NCBI RefSeq assembly: GCF_001592085.1
Contig: NZ_BCWD01000021.1
Span: forward strand, 1-36,263
Length of the DNA stretch: 36,263 bases
Origin: Levilactobacillus senmaizukei DSM 21775 = NBRC 103853
Lineage (GTDB): Bacteria > Bacillota > Bacilli > Lactobacillales > Lactobacillaceae
Reading direction: 5' to 3'
Below are positions 1 to 8,900 of this stretch, one piece after another (positions within the stretch are counted from its first letter, which is position 1; the number at the start of each line of letters is the position of its first letter). The notes beneath the pieces are model-generated. The model ran no database searches. It saw nothing but the letters and a program-made list of their open reading frames with translations, and was not told the origin of the DNA. Made by a program: the position numbers and the translations under genes.

Positions 1-425
1 AAGAAAAAAAGGTTCGGGCGATTGGGGTTTCTAACTTCTCCCAAGACCAGCTTGAACAGGTCTTTGCCATGGCTACGGTTAAACCAATGGTCAACCAAAT
101 CGAGCGTCATCCCTACAAGGTACAAGCCGATCTAGGTAAATTCGACACAGATAACGGCCTCGTTAATGAAGGGTACTCCCCAATTGGCCACGGCCACCTG
201 ATTCTCGAAGATCCCGTAATTACTAAGTTAGCTGATAAGTACGGTAAGTCTCCCGCGCAAATTGTCTTGCGGTGGCAAGTTGACACTGGTTTCGTGGTCT
301 TCCCCAAGTCATCTAAGCCTGCACGAGTTAGAGAAAATTTCGAAATTTCCGGCTTTAACCTAACGGCCGCTGAAATTGTCGAAATTAATGCTCTGGATCA
401 AGACAAACATCTCAATTATGACTAG
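1..425 (+). CDS. Aldo/keto reductase, C-terminal part (5' end outside window)
   Basis: The frame is open from the left edge (first full codon at base 3), so the ATG at 69 is internal and not the start. The upstream codons read KVRAIGVSNFSQDQLEQV, the conserved AKR strand-helix around GVSNF, followed by VNQIERHPY, which in AKRs lies at the cofactor and substrate side of the barrel. Further on, SPAQIVLRWQ and VVFPKSSKPARVRENFEI match the NADPH-binding C-terminal segment. The catalytic Asp/Tyr/Lys/His part is upstream and not visible. The family reduces aldehydes and ketones with NADPH in the cytosol; the substrate cannot be told. The stop is TAG at 423-425. Confidence 0.9.
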   Translation, partial: EKKVRAIGVSNFSQDQLEQVFAMATVKPMVNQIERHPYKVQADLGKFDTDNGLVNEGYSPIGHGHLILEDPVITKLADKYGKSPAQIVLRWQVDTGFVVFPKSSKPARVRENFEISGFNLTAAEIVEINALDQDKHLNYD

Positions 426-478
426 GTCAGTCGTCATCAATTACGGCTACTTTCAAATTTAATTAGCAGTGACACTCA

Positions 479-514
479 GGGCCTCTCAGATCGAGTTAGA
501 TCGAGAGACCCTTT
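479..514 (+). terminator. Imperfect hairpin after the aldo/keto reductase
   Basis: GGG-CTCTC pairs with GAGAG-CCC across one mismatch, with an inner GATC/GATC pairing, then a short T run. It is the only stem between the AKR stop and pepC. The T tract is weak, so efficiency is doubtful. Confidence 0.45.
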
Positions 515-608
515 GTCAGTTGGTAGCCCACCTTCTGTCGTTTTTTAAACAACTTATCGGATATCTATACAAAAATGAGAATATTGGAGTACAATGAGAG
601 AAATATGT

Positions 609-627
609 TAGGAGAGTGACGATATTG
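609..627 (+). promoter_or_regulatory. Ribosome site that sets a TTG start for pepC
   Basis: TAGGAGAG ends one base from the in-frame GTG at 616, too close for initiation, but lies about 10 bases from the TTG at 625. Initiation at 625 gives MSKEITADQ, the usual PepC N-terminus. A TACAAT at 590-595 is a possible -10 element without a clear -35. Confidence 0.65.
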
Positions 628-1959
628 AGTAAAGAAATCACGGCGGATCAAACCGCCCGTTATCAACAGGCGTTAGCAACCGACCCAACCGCGAAGGTGC
701 TTGAACGTGCTGTCAGTCACCAAGGAATTCTGGCAACTTCGGCCGATTACGCTTCCGAAGCCGACATGACCCCAGTCTTCTCCATCGACCTGGACACTGG
801 TAAAGTTGCCAATCAAAAACAAAGTGGCCGTTGCTGGATGTTTGCCGCATTGAATACAATGCGGCATCACCTAGCAGACCGTTTCAATCTAAGCGACTTC
901 GAACTTTCTCAAAACTACACCAACTTCTGGGACAAATTTGAAAAAGCCAACTATTTCTACGAAAATGTCTTAGCTACGGCTGACCAGCCAACGTCAAGCC
1001 GTAAGGTTGCCTTCCTAATGACTACCCCTCAACAAGACGGAGGCCAGTGGGACATGTTATGTGCCATCATTGAGAAGTACGGGATCGTGCCCAAGTCCGT
1101 GATGCCTGAAACCTACAACAGTTCCAAGTCTAGCGAACTCAACAGCACACTTAACCTTAAGCTCCGTAAAGACGCCATTATTTTACGTCAGTTAGTTGCC
1201 GACAAGGCCAGCGACGACGATATCGCCACCGCCAAGGACAAGATGCTTGGTGAAGTTTACCGCTTACTGAGCTTCTCCTTGGGCGAACCGGTCAGTGAAT
1301 TTGATTTCGAATACCGGGATGATGATAAGAACTACCACATCGACAAGGGCCTAACGCCTAAGACCTTCTACGACAAATACGTGGGCTGGGACCTTTCCGA
1401 CTACGTCTCAATTATCAACGCCCCAACCGATGATAAGCCATACAACCACACCTACACGGTTGAAATGTTGGGTAATGTGGTCAGCGGCCGTCAGGTCAAG
1501 CACTTGAATGTTTCCATGAAGGACTTCAAAGCCTTAGCCATCAAGCAATTACAGGCTGGTCAATCCGTCTGGTTCGGTTGTGACGTTGGTCAATCTTCCG
1601 AACGGCAAAAGGGGATCATGGATACCAAGTACTACGACAAGGACGCCCTGTTCAACATTGACTTCTCAACCACCAAGGCAGAACGTCTGGACTACGGCGA
1701 AAGTCTCATGACCCACGCCATGGTCTTAACCGGTGTCGACTTAGTCGATGGTCAACCGACCAAGTGGAAAGTGGAAAATTCTTGGGGCGAAAAGGTTGGG
1801 ACGAAGGGGTACTTCGTCATGAGCGACGCCTGGATGGACGAGTATTGCTACCAAGTTGTGGTTAACAAGCAATTCTTGCCTGACAACTTAAAGACGATCC
1901 AAGCTAGTGAAAAGCCAACGATCTTAGCACCATGGGATCCAATGGGCGCCCTAGCTTAA
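625..1959 (+). CDS. pepC: Aminopeptidase C (bleomycin-hydrolase family, C1B)
   Basis: This is a cytosolic cysteine aminopeptidase that trims N-terminal residues from peptides imported during growth on protein. From the TTG start it is 444 residues, the normal PepC length. The papain-type triad is visible: Cys70 in QSGRCWMFAALN, His in THAMVLTGVD and Asn in VENSWGEK. C1B enzymes form hexamers whose C-terminal tail blocks the cleft and enforces aminopeptidase action; the tail here ends APWDPMGALA. The gene is monocistronic, with its own upstream region and a strong terminator after it. An in-frame GTG at 616 would add three residues but is too close to the ribosome site. Confidence 0.96.
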   Translation: MSKEITADQTARYQQALATDPTAKVLERAVSHQGILATSADYASEADMTPVFSIDLDTGKVANQKQSGRCWMFAALNTMRHHLADRFNLSDFELSQNYTNFWDKFEKANYFYENVLATADQPTSSRKVAFLMTTPQQDGGQWDMLCAIIEKYGIVPKSVMPETYNSSKSSELNSTLNLKLRKDAIILRQLVADKASDDDIATAKDKMLGEVYRLLSFSLGEPVSEFDFEYRDDDKNYHIDKGLTPKTFYDKYVGWDLSDYVSIINAPTDDKPYNHTYTVEMLGNVVSGRQVKHLNVSMKDFKALAIKQLQAGQSVWFGCDVGQSSERQKGIMDTKYYDKDALFNIDFSTTKAERLDYGESLMTHAMVLTGVDLVDGQPTKWKVENSWGEKVGTKGYFVMSDAWMDEYCYQVVVNKQFLPDNLKTIQASEKPTILAPWDPMGALA

Positions 1960-1977
1960 TCATTAACTCATTCACAA

Positions 1978-2012
1978 GAAAAACACTCGGAAAGTTTCCG
2001 AGTGTTTTTTTG
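1978..2012. terminator. Bidirectional terminator between pepC and glycerate kinase
   Basis: ACACTCGGAAA (1983-1993) pairs with TTTCCGAGTGT (1995-2005) and is flanked by A and T runs, so it can end transcripts from both convergent genes. Confidence 0.9.
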
Positions 2013-2023
2013 ATCGCTTTTAC

Positions 2024-3154
2024 TTACTTGATCACGCGCGCAATATTTTCAGCCGTGCGTGCCAGGTTGGCTTCCCCCGTTGCGACGGCCGTTGGCAAGT
2101 CAACAACCCCCGGCAGGATACCAAAGATCGCATCAAGGCCTAAATCGTAGAGCTGATCAATCCCAGCCCCCACATTGCCGGCCAAGCCAATCACCTTGGC
2201 ATGCGGACTAGCGGTCTTAATCGCCTGGGCCGTTCCCACAGGTGTCTTGCCGTACTGCGTTTGAAAGTCAATGGCTCCCTCACCCGTGAATGCCAGGTCG
2301 GCTCCGACCGCCCGTTCTTTCAGGTGAGTCTCACGAACCACAATCTCGATGCCGCTTTCCAGCTGCGAATTGGTGAAGGCCAAAAGTCCTGCACCCAAGC
2401 CACCAGCCGCACCGGCGCCAGGAAACGCCGCCAAATCGCGGCCCATGGTTTGCTTGACTACCGCCGCATAGTGCGCCAGGTTAGTGTCCAGAGTGTTCAC
2501 CATAGCTGGTGTTGCCCCCTTTTGGGGACCAAAGACCGCAGCGGAACCCTCGGGTCCAATCAACGGATTGGTCACATCCGAGGCAATCCGTACCTTGGTA
2601 GTCTTGACCAGAGGATCCACGCCACTGACATCGATCCGCGCCAGATCGGCCAGGCCACCGCCGCCACGCTTAATCGGTAAGCCGGTAGCCGTCAGGAATT
2701 TAACTCCCAAGGCCTCAGCCATTCCCTGGCCGCCATCCGTGGTGGCACTCCCACCAATGCCAATGACGATGCTGGATGCCCCATGATGCATAGCATCCAG
2801 CATCAGCTGGCCCGTGCCGTAGGTCGTCGTCACCAGTGGATTCTTAGTATCCGCGTCCACAAACTGGATGCCGCTGGCCGCGGCCATCTCGATTACCGCC
2901 GTGTGACCATCCCCTAGAAATCCGTATTCTGCGGATACCAATTGTCCCAGCGGGTTCAAGACCTGCGCTGTCTTGAATTGACCGTTAGTCGCATCAACTA
3001 ACGACTGGACCGTGCCTTCACCGCCATCAGCCATAGGCACGATCTCATAGTCGGCAGCGGGAAAGACACGCTTGAGTCCGGTATGAATCGCTTTAGCGGC
3101 CTGTTTAGCCGTCAGGCTTCCCTTAAAGGAATCCGGGGCAATCACAATCTTCAT
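2024..3154 (-). CDS. glxK: Glycerate kinase (GlxK/GarK family)
   Basis: This enzyme phosphorylates D-glycerate with ATP, feeding 2- or 3-phosphoglycerate into lower glycolysis. The 376 residues match the family. The N-terminus MKIVIAPDSFKGSLTAKQAA is the family signature, and further conserved blocks are PMADGGEGTV, IGIGGSATTDGGQG and LAFTGEGAIDFQT. The ATG at 3154 follows a GAAAGGAAG ribosome site. It lies 21 bases after the GntP-type permease gene on the same strand, so the two probably form a glycerate uptake and activation operon. Which hydroxyl is phosphorylated cannot be told from sequence by eye. Confidence 0.93.
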   Translation of the reverse strand: MKIVIAPDSFKGSLTAKQAAKAIHTGLKRVFPAADYEIVPMADGGEGTVQSLVDATNGQFKTAQVLNPLGQLVSAEYGFLGDGHTAVIEMAAASGIQFVDADTKNPLVTTTYGTGQLMLDAMHHGASSIVIGIGGSATTDGGQGMAEALGVKFLTATGLPIKRGGGGLADLARIDVSGVDPLVKTTKVRIASDVTNPLIGPEGSAAVFGPQKGATPAMVNTLDTNLAHYAAVVKQTMGRDLAAFPGAGAAGGLGAGLLAFTNSQLESGIEIVVRETHLKERAVGADLAFTGEGAIDFQTQYGKTPVGTAQAIKTASPHAKVIGLAGNVGAGIDQLYDLGLDAIFGILPGVVDLPTAVATGEANLARTAENIARVIK

Positions 3155-3175
3155 TTCTAAACTTCCTTTCAGTCA

Positions 3176-4480
3176 TTAAAAGAGGGTAAACATAATCGTC
3201 CCCACAATGGTCATCGTCAGACCCACGGCCGACTCGTACGGTACCGACTTCATCCGGTCCTTCAGCGTCATATTCATGGCATTAGCAGTCACGTGAAAGT
3301 AATTTCCTTGTGGTAAATGATCAATAACGGTGGCCCCAGTATGTACCATGACCGCTGCGGCCAATGGTGCCGTACCGAAGGCCAAAATTGCCTTGCCAAA
3401 GGACCCGGTCGCGAGAATAACCCCGGTTGAGGTAGACGCCGTGGCGGCGGCCATTAAGATCCCAGCAATTGGCGCTAAGAAGGTCCCGGAAATCCCGGAT
3501 ATTTTGATCAAATGGACAATCATCGCGGGTAGTGTTGAGGTGGTAATCAGCCCACCGATCGCTCCGGCACCAATTAGAATCAAAACAACATCGGTCATGC
3601 GAGCCATCCCCGCCTTGGTATAAGCCAGAACCTGGCGCCCTTGATGCATCGCGAGCATGCCCACTAGTCCAGCCAGCGGTAGGATATACATGGCATCGAC
3701 CTCAAATTTTTCTAAGACTTGAATCTGTAAGATATGCCCCACCGGATTCAACAGTAACAAAATAACCGCTAAGACCGGGGCCACAATGGCCGCCTTTAAG
3801 GTTGGCAATTGAGAGGGTTCTGCATCCGTTTCTTGGTCCTGGTTGGCTGCCACATCGGCCATCGAGGCAATCTCCCCGTGATGTCGCAGCAACGTGGCAA
3901 TCAGAACAGTGGCAATCAGGCCAAAAACAGCCGGGACAAAATCCGCTACCATCAATTGACTTAATTCAATATTAAAACCGTGAGCCGCCGCAATCGTATT
4001 GGGATTCGGCGAGATAATATTCCCCGCCTTTCCCCCGCCGGATAGGGCTACCAGTAAGGCCAACTTCGAAATCTTCATCCGGCTCCCGACTTCGAGAGCA
4101 ATCGGCGCCACAATCAACACGGCCACTGGGATGAAGACTCCGACCGCCGTGATAATCATGGTCGCCAGAGCCAACGATAAAATGGCCAAGCTTTCGCCAA
4201 ATTTGGTCACGATCCCACGAGCAATCGCGTTCGCAGCACCCGACTCCATCATGACTCCCGCAAAGACCCCAGCCGCTAGGACCCGGACCACCGTCCCCAT
4301 CACACTCTGGGACCCGGTCACCACGATGTTCACCGTTTGTGTTAAGTTCGCGCCACCAATCAGCGCACCCACAATTGTTCCCAATAGCAGGGAATACACT
4401 GGGTTTAGTTTTCGCAGAATCAAAATAATTGCGAGGGCCAACCCTACTAAGGCCCCAATCCAACTTACAGATACTGACAC
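3176..4480 (-). CDS. GntP-family permease, probably glycerate/gluconate:H+ symporter
   Basis: A 434-residue polytopic membrane protein with about 12 hydrophobic segments. The block LSGGGKAGNIISPNPNTIAAA and the N-terminal start SWIGALVGLALAIILILRK are typical of GntP symporters, which import gluconate or related sugar acids with protons. Because the next gene is glycerate kinase and no gluconate kinase is nearby, glycerate is the likelier substrate (inference). Translation seems to start at the GTG at 4480, with weak GGGAG/GGAAG ribosome sequences upstream. No ATG fits the N-terminal alignment better. Confidence 0.88.
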   Translation of the reverse strand: MSVSVSWIGALVGLALAIILILRKLNPVYSLLLGTIVGALIGGANLTQTVNIVVTGSQSVMGTVVRVLAAGVFAGVMMESGAANAIARGIVTKFGESLAILSLALATMIITAVGVFIPVAVLIVAPIALEVGSRMKISKLALLVALSGGGKAGNIISPNPNTIAAAHGFNIELSQLMVADFVPAVFGLIATVLIATLLRHHGEIASMADVAANQDQETDAEPSQLPTLKAAIVAPVLAVILLLLNPVGHILQIQVLEKFEVDAMYILPLAGLVGMLAMHQGRQVLAYTKAGMARMTDVVLILIGAGAIGGLITTSTLPAMIVHLIKISGISGTFLAPIAGILMAAATASTSTGVILATGSFGKAILAFGTAPLAAAVMVHTGATVIDHLPQGNYFHVTANAMNMTLKDRMKSVPYESAVGLTMTIVGTIMFTLF

Positions 4481-4507
4481 GTCGCTTCCACTCCCAACTA
4501 TTCAATG

Positions 4508-4560
4508 TGACAACTTTAACAAACGTGAGGTATTATACGACAGATTTCTCACAAATGAAA
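4508..4560 (-). promoter_or_regulatory. Promoter and cre-like site of the glycerate operon
   Basis: On the minus strand TTTCAT (4555-4560) and TATAAT (4532-4537) are separated by 17 bases. Just downstream, TGTTAAAGTTGTCA (4508-4521) matches 12 of 14 positions of the CcpA cre consensus, although the central CG is AG. Catabolite repression is therefore possible but not secure. Confidence 0.55.
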
Positions 4561-4629
4561 GGGCTTACGCGTATCGGTTAGGGCAATGTCCGGCTAGTGG
4601 ATCGTTTTACTAACCCTTTAACCACAACG

Positions 4630-4675
4630 AAAAAAGGCCCACCTCGTCACCGGTAAACCGATCGACTAGGTGGAC
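4630..4675 (-). terminator. Terminator of the serine hydrolase gene
   Basis: On the minus strand GGTCCACCT pairs with AGGTGGGCC, with further pairing inside, and six T follow. It sits just after the stop at 4702. Confidence 0.85.
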
Positions 4676-4701
4676 CATTCGTCTTGCTCAATTTTTAATG
4701 A

Positions 4702-5934
4702 TCACTTTAATTTTGCGGTGGTTAAAACTTGCTTAAATGTGGCCTTGGTTAAAGATTCAATGGACCAATCCGGCCACATCGTCTTTTTGTAAAAATTGTT
4801 CGACAGCAGTACCACACCGGTCCGGCCATTCTTACTCAGCGAAAAAGCTCCTTCATAAAAATCACCGATCCCATGCCCATAGTACCCAACTTTTCCCAGG
4901 TGATACATGCCCCCGGAATAGGTTTCAGCCGGTGCATTGCTTTCGTGCAAGACACCCGCGCCACTAGCAGTTGGCAACAACGTTCCCTGGATTAAGGCGC
5001 GTTCCGTCCGGAAGACATCCCCCGCACTCATGGTCACATTGCCTGTTCCCACCTCGGCTTCCAGAGCCCGCATTGCCGGTTTAACCGGATTGGAGTAGTC
5101 TCCCGGCATCGTCCCCGCATACCCCAGCGTCATCCCTTTAATCCGAGACCGCAGTTGAGCAAAACTGGTGTGATTTAAATCTAGTGGCGTGACAATGTGT
5201 TCATAGAAGGCCTGGTAATAGGAATCATGTGTGACCTGATTGAGAATTCCAGCCAACAGCACGTAACTAATTGGCTGATAATTAAATTTGTTCACCCAGG
5301 CCTGATCGACCCGGGCATGCTCGGCAGCATATCGGTAAACGCCCCTTTCCGTCAGCGTCGTCGTTGGGTTCATGTCTCCCACAACGCCCCCCTGCATGTC
5401 CAACAACTGGCGTAAGGTAACCTTATCGGCATCTTTGATGGTTGGATAGTACTGCCCCAACCGGTCAGTCAATTGGAGCTGTCCTGCTTGGACGGCTCGC
5501 ATTACCAAAGTTCCCGTCATGGACTTTTGAATCGAATTCACGAGAAATTGTGAAGTGACCTTGTTGCGACGCTTCTTAGCAGCATTAGCCATTCCAAAGC
5601 TGCGCTGATAGATGACGCGATCATCCTTTACCACCAGGGCCGTCCCACTGAACCGCTTATTCCGTAACTTCTGGGTAAAGGCTGCCGCAAATTGTGGATG
5701 TCTTTGACCCAAGTTTTCCCGGTCAAACGCCGATTTCTTTTTCGGCCGTTTAGCGCGGCTAATTGCGGCCTCATGGGCAATATCTTGCTTCGTCTTCTTG
5801 GCATGCCGATGGTTCGTGACCACCTGCTGTGCCTGATTCTTTGTGGTAACCTGCCGGTGTCCGTACCAGACGCCCCCAAGGCCCACCAATACCAACACAA
5901 GGGCCACCCAACGACCCCAACCTGTTTTATTCAA
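4702..5934 (-). CDS. Membrane-anchored serine hydrolase, beta-lactamase/PBP4* fold
   Basis: A 410-residue protein with one N-terminal membrane segment (about residues 9-24, VALVLVLVGLGGVWYG), a basic linker and an extracellular serine-hydrolase domain. The catalytic SxxK is visible as NSIQKSMTG; a YQPISY segment stands where the family has its Tyr-x-Asn motif, and GHGIGDFYEG lies near the third motif. Such proteins act on peptidoglycan peptides, D-amino esters or teichoic acid D-Ala; the substrate is not predictable. The start appears to be TTG at 5934, with only a weak ribosome site; later candidates would cut into the membrane segment. Resistance to beta-lactams should not be inferred. Confidence 0.85.
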   Translation of the reverse strand: MNKTGWGRWVALVLVLVGLGGVWYGHRQVTTKNQAQQVVTNHRHAKKTKQDIAHEAAISRAKRPKKKSAFDRENLGQRHPQFAAAFTQKLRNKRFSGTALVVKDDRVIYQRSFGMANAAKKRRNKVTSQFLVNSIQKSMTGTLVMRAVQAGQLQLTDRLGQYYPTIKDADKVTLRQLLDMQGGVVGDMNPTTTLTERGVYRYAAEHARVDQAWVNKFNYQPISYVLLAGILNQVTHDSYYQAFYEHIVTPLDLNHTSFAQLRSRIKGMTLGYAGTMPGDYSNPVKPAMRALEAEVGTGNVTMSAGDVFRTERALIQGTLLPTASGAGVLHESNAPAETYSGGMYHLGKVGYYGHGIGDFYEGAFSLSKNGRTGVVLLSNNFYKKTMWPDWSIESLTKATFKQVLTTAKLK

Positions 5935-6003
5935 TTCTTTCAGTCCCCAATCTAAAAGATCATGCTTCCAAGTTGGCCTTACTCAAACCAACTGAAGGTG
6001 TTC

Positions 6004-6675
6004 CTATAAAACAATTTTATTTTGAATCCTAAGTCGATCATCGAAATCATAACGGATCGGCTCCCCGTTGGCAACTTCAACCTGACTAATCCGTTCGTCG
6101 GGAACGTTGTCCAAATACTTAAGTAAGGCCCGCAACGTACTACCATGGGCAACAATCAATTGATTCTTCCCATCCAGTAACCGAGGCGCAACCTCATCGG
6201 TCCAATAAGGCAACAACCGGTGATAGGCCATTTCCAAACTTTCTCCCCGTGGTTCAATCTTTGGTCCGAATCGATCGTAGCGACGATCCTGATCCACGTG
6301 ATCCAGCAATGGTGGCACCGTTTCAAAACTTCGTCGCCAAATCTGAATCTGACGTTCACCGACGCGGTCCTTTACCGCCGTCTTGTTCTGGCCACGCAGC
6401 GCCCCATAATGACGTTCGTTAAGCCGCCAAGACTTTTTCACTGGAATATACAATTGATCAATTGTTTCCAAAACAATGTTCGACGTCACGATTGCCCGCT
6501 GTAACATCGAGGTGTGCAATTGGCCGAATTGGAGGTGGGTTGCCGCTATCAGTTGGCCGGCACGAGTCGCTTGTTGCCGACCCTTGGCCGTTAACGGTAC
6601 GTCATTCCAGCCCGTAAAAATATTATCCCGATTGGCCGTACTTTCCCCGTGCCGTAAAACCACTAGGGTTGCCAT
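6004..6675 (-). CDS. gpmA: 2,3-bisphosphoglycerate-dependent phosphoglycerate mutase
   Basis: This glycolytic enzyme interconverts 3- and 2-phosphoglycerate through a phosphohistidine. [20 protein letters not shown] carries the catalytic [19 protein letters not shown] carries the family loop with its acid Glu, and [14 protein letters not shown] carries the second His. I chose the ATG at 6675 (223 residues) over the ATG at 6681, because the ribosome site GGAAGG touches the first ATG but stands six bases from the second. The upstream region has an extended -10 (TGgTATGAT). It lies close to the glycerate operon, whose product enters at this step, but is transcribed separately. It may be one of several paralogues. 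Confidence 0.92.
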   Translation of the reverse strand: MATLVVLRHGESTANRDNIFTGWNDVPLTAKGRQQATRAGQLIAATHLQFGQLHTSMLQRAIVTSNIVLETIDQLYIPVKKSWRLNERHYGALRGQNKTAVKDRVGERQIQIWRRSFETVPPLLDHVDQDRRYDRFGPKIEPRGESLEMAYHRLLPYWTDEVAPRLLDGKNQLIVAHGSTLRALLKYLDNVPDERISQVEVANGEPIRYDFDDRLRIQNKIVL

Positions 6676-6785
6676 TGCCATCCTTCCCTTCTCTTCTCAG
6701 TCTCTGTTGTCATCATACCACAGCCTAAAATAGAAATAGCCAACTGCGTATCAGCTTAACCGAAACTCAACTTCGTTCACACCAC

Positions 6786-6816
6786 AAAAAAATCCAGGAC
6801 TGAACCAGTCCTGGAT
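6786..6816 (-). terminator. Terminator of the EamA transporter gene
   Basis: On the minus strand AATCCAGGACTG pairs with CAGTCCTGGATT around a short loop and is followed by seven T. The stem is nearly perfect. Confidence 0.92.
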
Positions 6817-6832
6817 TAGCGTCATTTATGCT

Positions 6833-7912
6833 TTAATTAGTGGTTGATGATTCGGCATTCTCGCGAGCGCGTTCGGCGACCCGGGCTCGGGCCTTTAATT
6901 TAGCCCGAACATCCGCTGGTAAGTCACTATCGCCAGCGTCCTCCCCGGCTTCCTCGGCATCATCCGGCAAGGTTGATTCTTGCTCATGCACCTGATTCCC
7001 CATAAAGGTAATCACGGACCCGATCAGGATAATCACAATCCCAATGATGGTATTCACCATGATGTGCTCATGAATTAACACCGCCGCTAAGACCGGTGCC
7101 AAGGCCGGCTTAATGAAGAAAACCAGTGAAGCTGTCGACACGTCGGAACGTTCCATGGCCAAGAAGTAAAAGGCAAAGCCTCCACCCGTGACACAGACCC
7201 CAATGAAGAACAACAGCCAGAAGTATTGCATGCTAACATTCTTCAAAACAGGAATGGCCGCGAACTCCTGCAGCCAGGTAACGGAACGCATGACGGTTGC
7301 CACGGCAGGAATATGCGTGATCATGATCAATACAAACAACTCAACCGATCCAGCTAAGAAGGTGAAACACGTCATCACAATGCCATTTAGGCCGTGACGA
7401 GTTGATCCCCACCGGGAAATAATACTGTAAAGCCCAAAGGTTAGTGCCGAAGCAATCGACAGGGTTAAGCCTAACGGGTTCGTTAAATGCATGGGGTTAA
7501 CAATGACAATTAACCCGACAATTGAAACAATCACGGCAATCAAGTTCGCCCGGCCTAACCGTTCATGCAAGATTAGGTAAGAGAAGATCAGCGCGAAGAC
7601 GGGGTTACAACTGAACAAGACGGCCACCGTTGAGGCCTCGTCGACCATGATCGCTAATTGATACAGCGTCATGCTAACGATCACACAGGCCAATCCAGTC
7701 AGACAAAATAATCCCACATCGGACCAGGTGATCAACCGACTCTCCATCCGGAGGGCGTGCCAAGCGATTGGTAGTAACACGATTCCCCCAATCAGGAATC
7801 GAATGAGGTTCAACTGGATGGGATTAAATGCCCCACCAGCCGCCTTCAAAGCAATTTCCATGGAACTAAACATTAACGTCGAAAAGGCAATGTACAACAG
7901 CGTTTTTCTCAA
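6833..7912 (-). CDS. EamA/DMT-family transporter
   Basis: A 359-residue inner-membrane protein with ten predicted helices made of two EamA halves, the drug/metabolite transporter layout. Members export amino acids or metabolites; the substrate is unknown. The start is TTG at 7912, supported by AAGGAG nine bases upstream. An unusual feature is a hydrophilic tail of about 50 residues after the last helix, first acidic (DDAEEAGEDAGDSD), then basic (RAKLKARARVAERAR), which ordinary EamA proteins lack. It lies 34 bases after the AEC permease gene on the same strand, so the two are probably cotranscribed. Confidence 0.9.
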   Translation of the reverse strand: MRKTLLYIAFSTLMFSSMEIALKAAGGAFNPIQLNLIRFLIGGIVLLPIAWHALRMESRLITWSDVGLFCLTGLACVIVSMTLYQLAIMVDEASTVAVLFSCNPVFALIFSYLILHERLGRANLIAVIVSIVGLIVIVNPMHLTNPLGLTLSIASALTFGLYSIISRWGSTRHGLNGIVMTCFTFLAGSVELFVLIMITHIPAVATVMRSVTWLQEFAAIPVLKNVSMQYFWLLFFIGVCVTGGGFAFYFLAMERSDVSTASLVFFIKPALAPVLAAVLIHEHIMVNTIIGIVIILIGSVITFMGNQVHEQESTLPDDAEEAGEDAGDSDLPADVRAKLKARARVAERARENAESSTTN

Positions 7913-7946
7913 AACGAAATTCTCCTTATATGTAAATCAAAATTGA

Positions 7947-8900
7947 CTAGACAATATGCTGAACGATGACCATCAGAATCGGAATCACCACTAAGCTTAG
8001 GAGGGTCGTTTCGGTTACCATAATGGCTGCATAGTCAGAATCCGCATGGTAGAGTTTCGCAACTACCGGTGCGTTAGTCATGACGGGCATCGCCGCTTGT
8101 AAAATAAACACTTGCTTCATTAATACGGGCATATTGGTCGGAACGACCAAACAAGCCATCAGGATGGGGGCAATGATAAACCGGCCCAGCAAGATCCCAG
8201 ACCCATCGCGATCGATGCGGATATTTTGGATCCCGGCACCCGCAATCGCCGTCCCGATAAAAATCATCGACAGTGGAATAGTTAGCCCGCCGATATATTG
8301 GAAGTCCTGCATAATCCACGCAGGCAATTGAATGTCCAAGAGGACCAAGATGACTCCGATGATGAATCCCAGTAACGGCGGTGAAAAAATCTTTTGCAAG
8401 GTTTCCTTCAAATTGAAGTCAGCCTTCCCCTTCCCCTTCCCATCCTTTTGGATCAAATAGACTCCTAACGTCCAGAAGAACGTGGTATTAGCCATATAAT
8501 AAACCAGGACGTATGGGAGACTCTTAGTACCAAATAGGGCCTCGTTGACGGGTAAGCCCACGAAGACCGTGTTAGAATTCAAAAACATCGATTCAAAAAG
8601 TCCTTGGTGACTTCGACGAATCCGGAAAAGATGGAACGCCGCAATTGACAGGCCAAACATAATCAACATAGAGACTACCGGAAAGCGCAGGTCTGGTAAG
8701 GTTTCCCTTAACGTCTTGACCGTAAATTTCGAGGTAATCGTGCTGATCATATAGGCCGGCAGGGCAATCTGTGTGACAAGTCGAGCAATCATGCGGGGTG
8801 CCTGATCATCAAACCATCCCCGTCGCGACAAGACGTATCCCAAGCCAATCATGACGAGGATAATCAAAACACCAGAAACACTTCGAATAAATACAGCCAT
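7947..8900 (-). CDS. AEC-family permease (auxin efflux carrier type)
   Basis: A 317-residue membrane protein with about ten helices and a central hydrophilic loop rich in lysine (KDGKGKGKADF). MIGLGYVLSRRGWFDDQAP and LPAYMISTI near the N-terminus are typical of bacterial AEC carriers, several of which transport malate or other small organic acids. The ATG at 8900 follows GGGGAGG seven bases upstream. A TATAAT on the minus strand at 8950-8955 may be its -10. First gene of a likely two-gene unit with the EamA transporter; the substrate is unknown. Confidence 0.87.
   Translation of the reverse strand: MAVFIRSVSGVLIILVMIGLGYVLSRRGWFDDQAPRMIARLVTQIALPAYMISTITSKFTVKTLRETLPDLRFPVVSMLIMFGLSIAAFHLFRIRRSHQGLFESMFLNSNTVFVGLPVNEALFGTKSLPYVLVYYMANTTFFWTLGVYLIQKDGKGKGKADFNLKETLQKIFSPPLLGFIIGVILVLLDIQLPAWIMQDFQYIGGLTIPLSMIFIGTAIAGAGIQNIRIDRDGSGILLGRFIIAPILMACLVVPTNMPVLMKQVFILQAAMPVMTNAPVVAKLYHADSDYAAIMVTETTLLSLVVIPILMVIVQHIV

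Noticed and set aside
3972-4505. 177-residue minus-strand frame and a 204-residue plus-strand frame (3999-4613) over the GntP permease gene
   Set aside because: They lie in other frames of a gene with clear membrane-protein homology, have odd composition and no ribosome site.
4702-5934. Beta-lactamase resistance gene
   Set aside because: Only the general serine-hydrolase fold is supported; such proteins are common in lactobacilli and usually act on cell-wall substrates.
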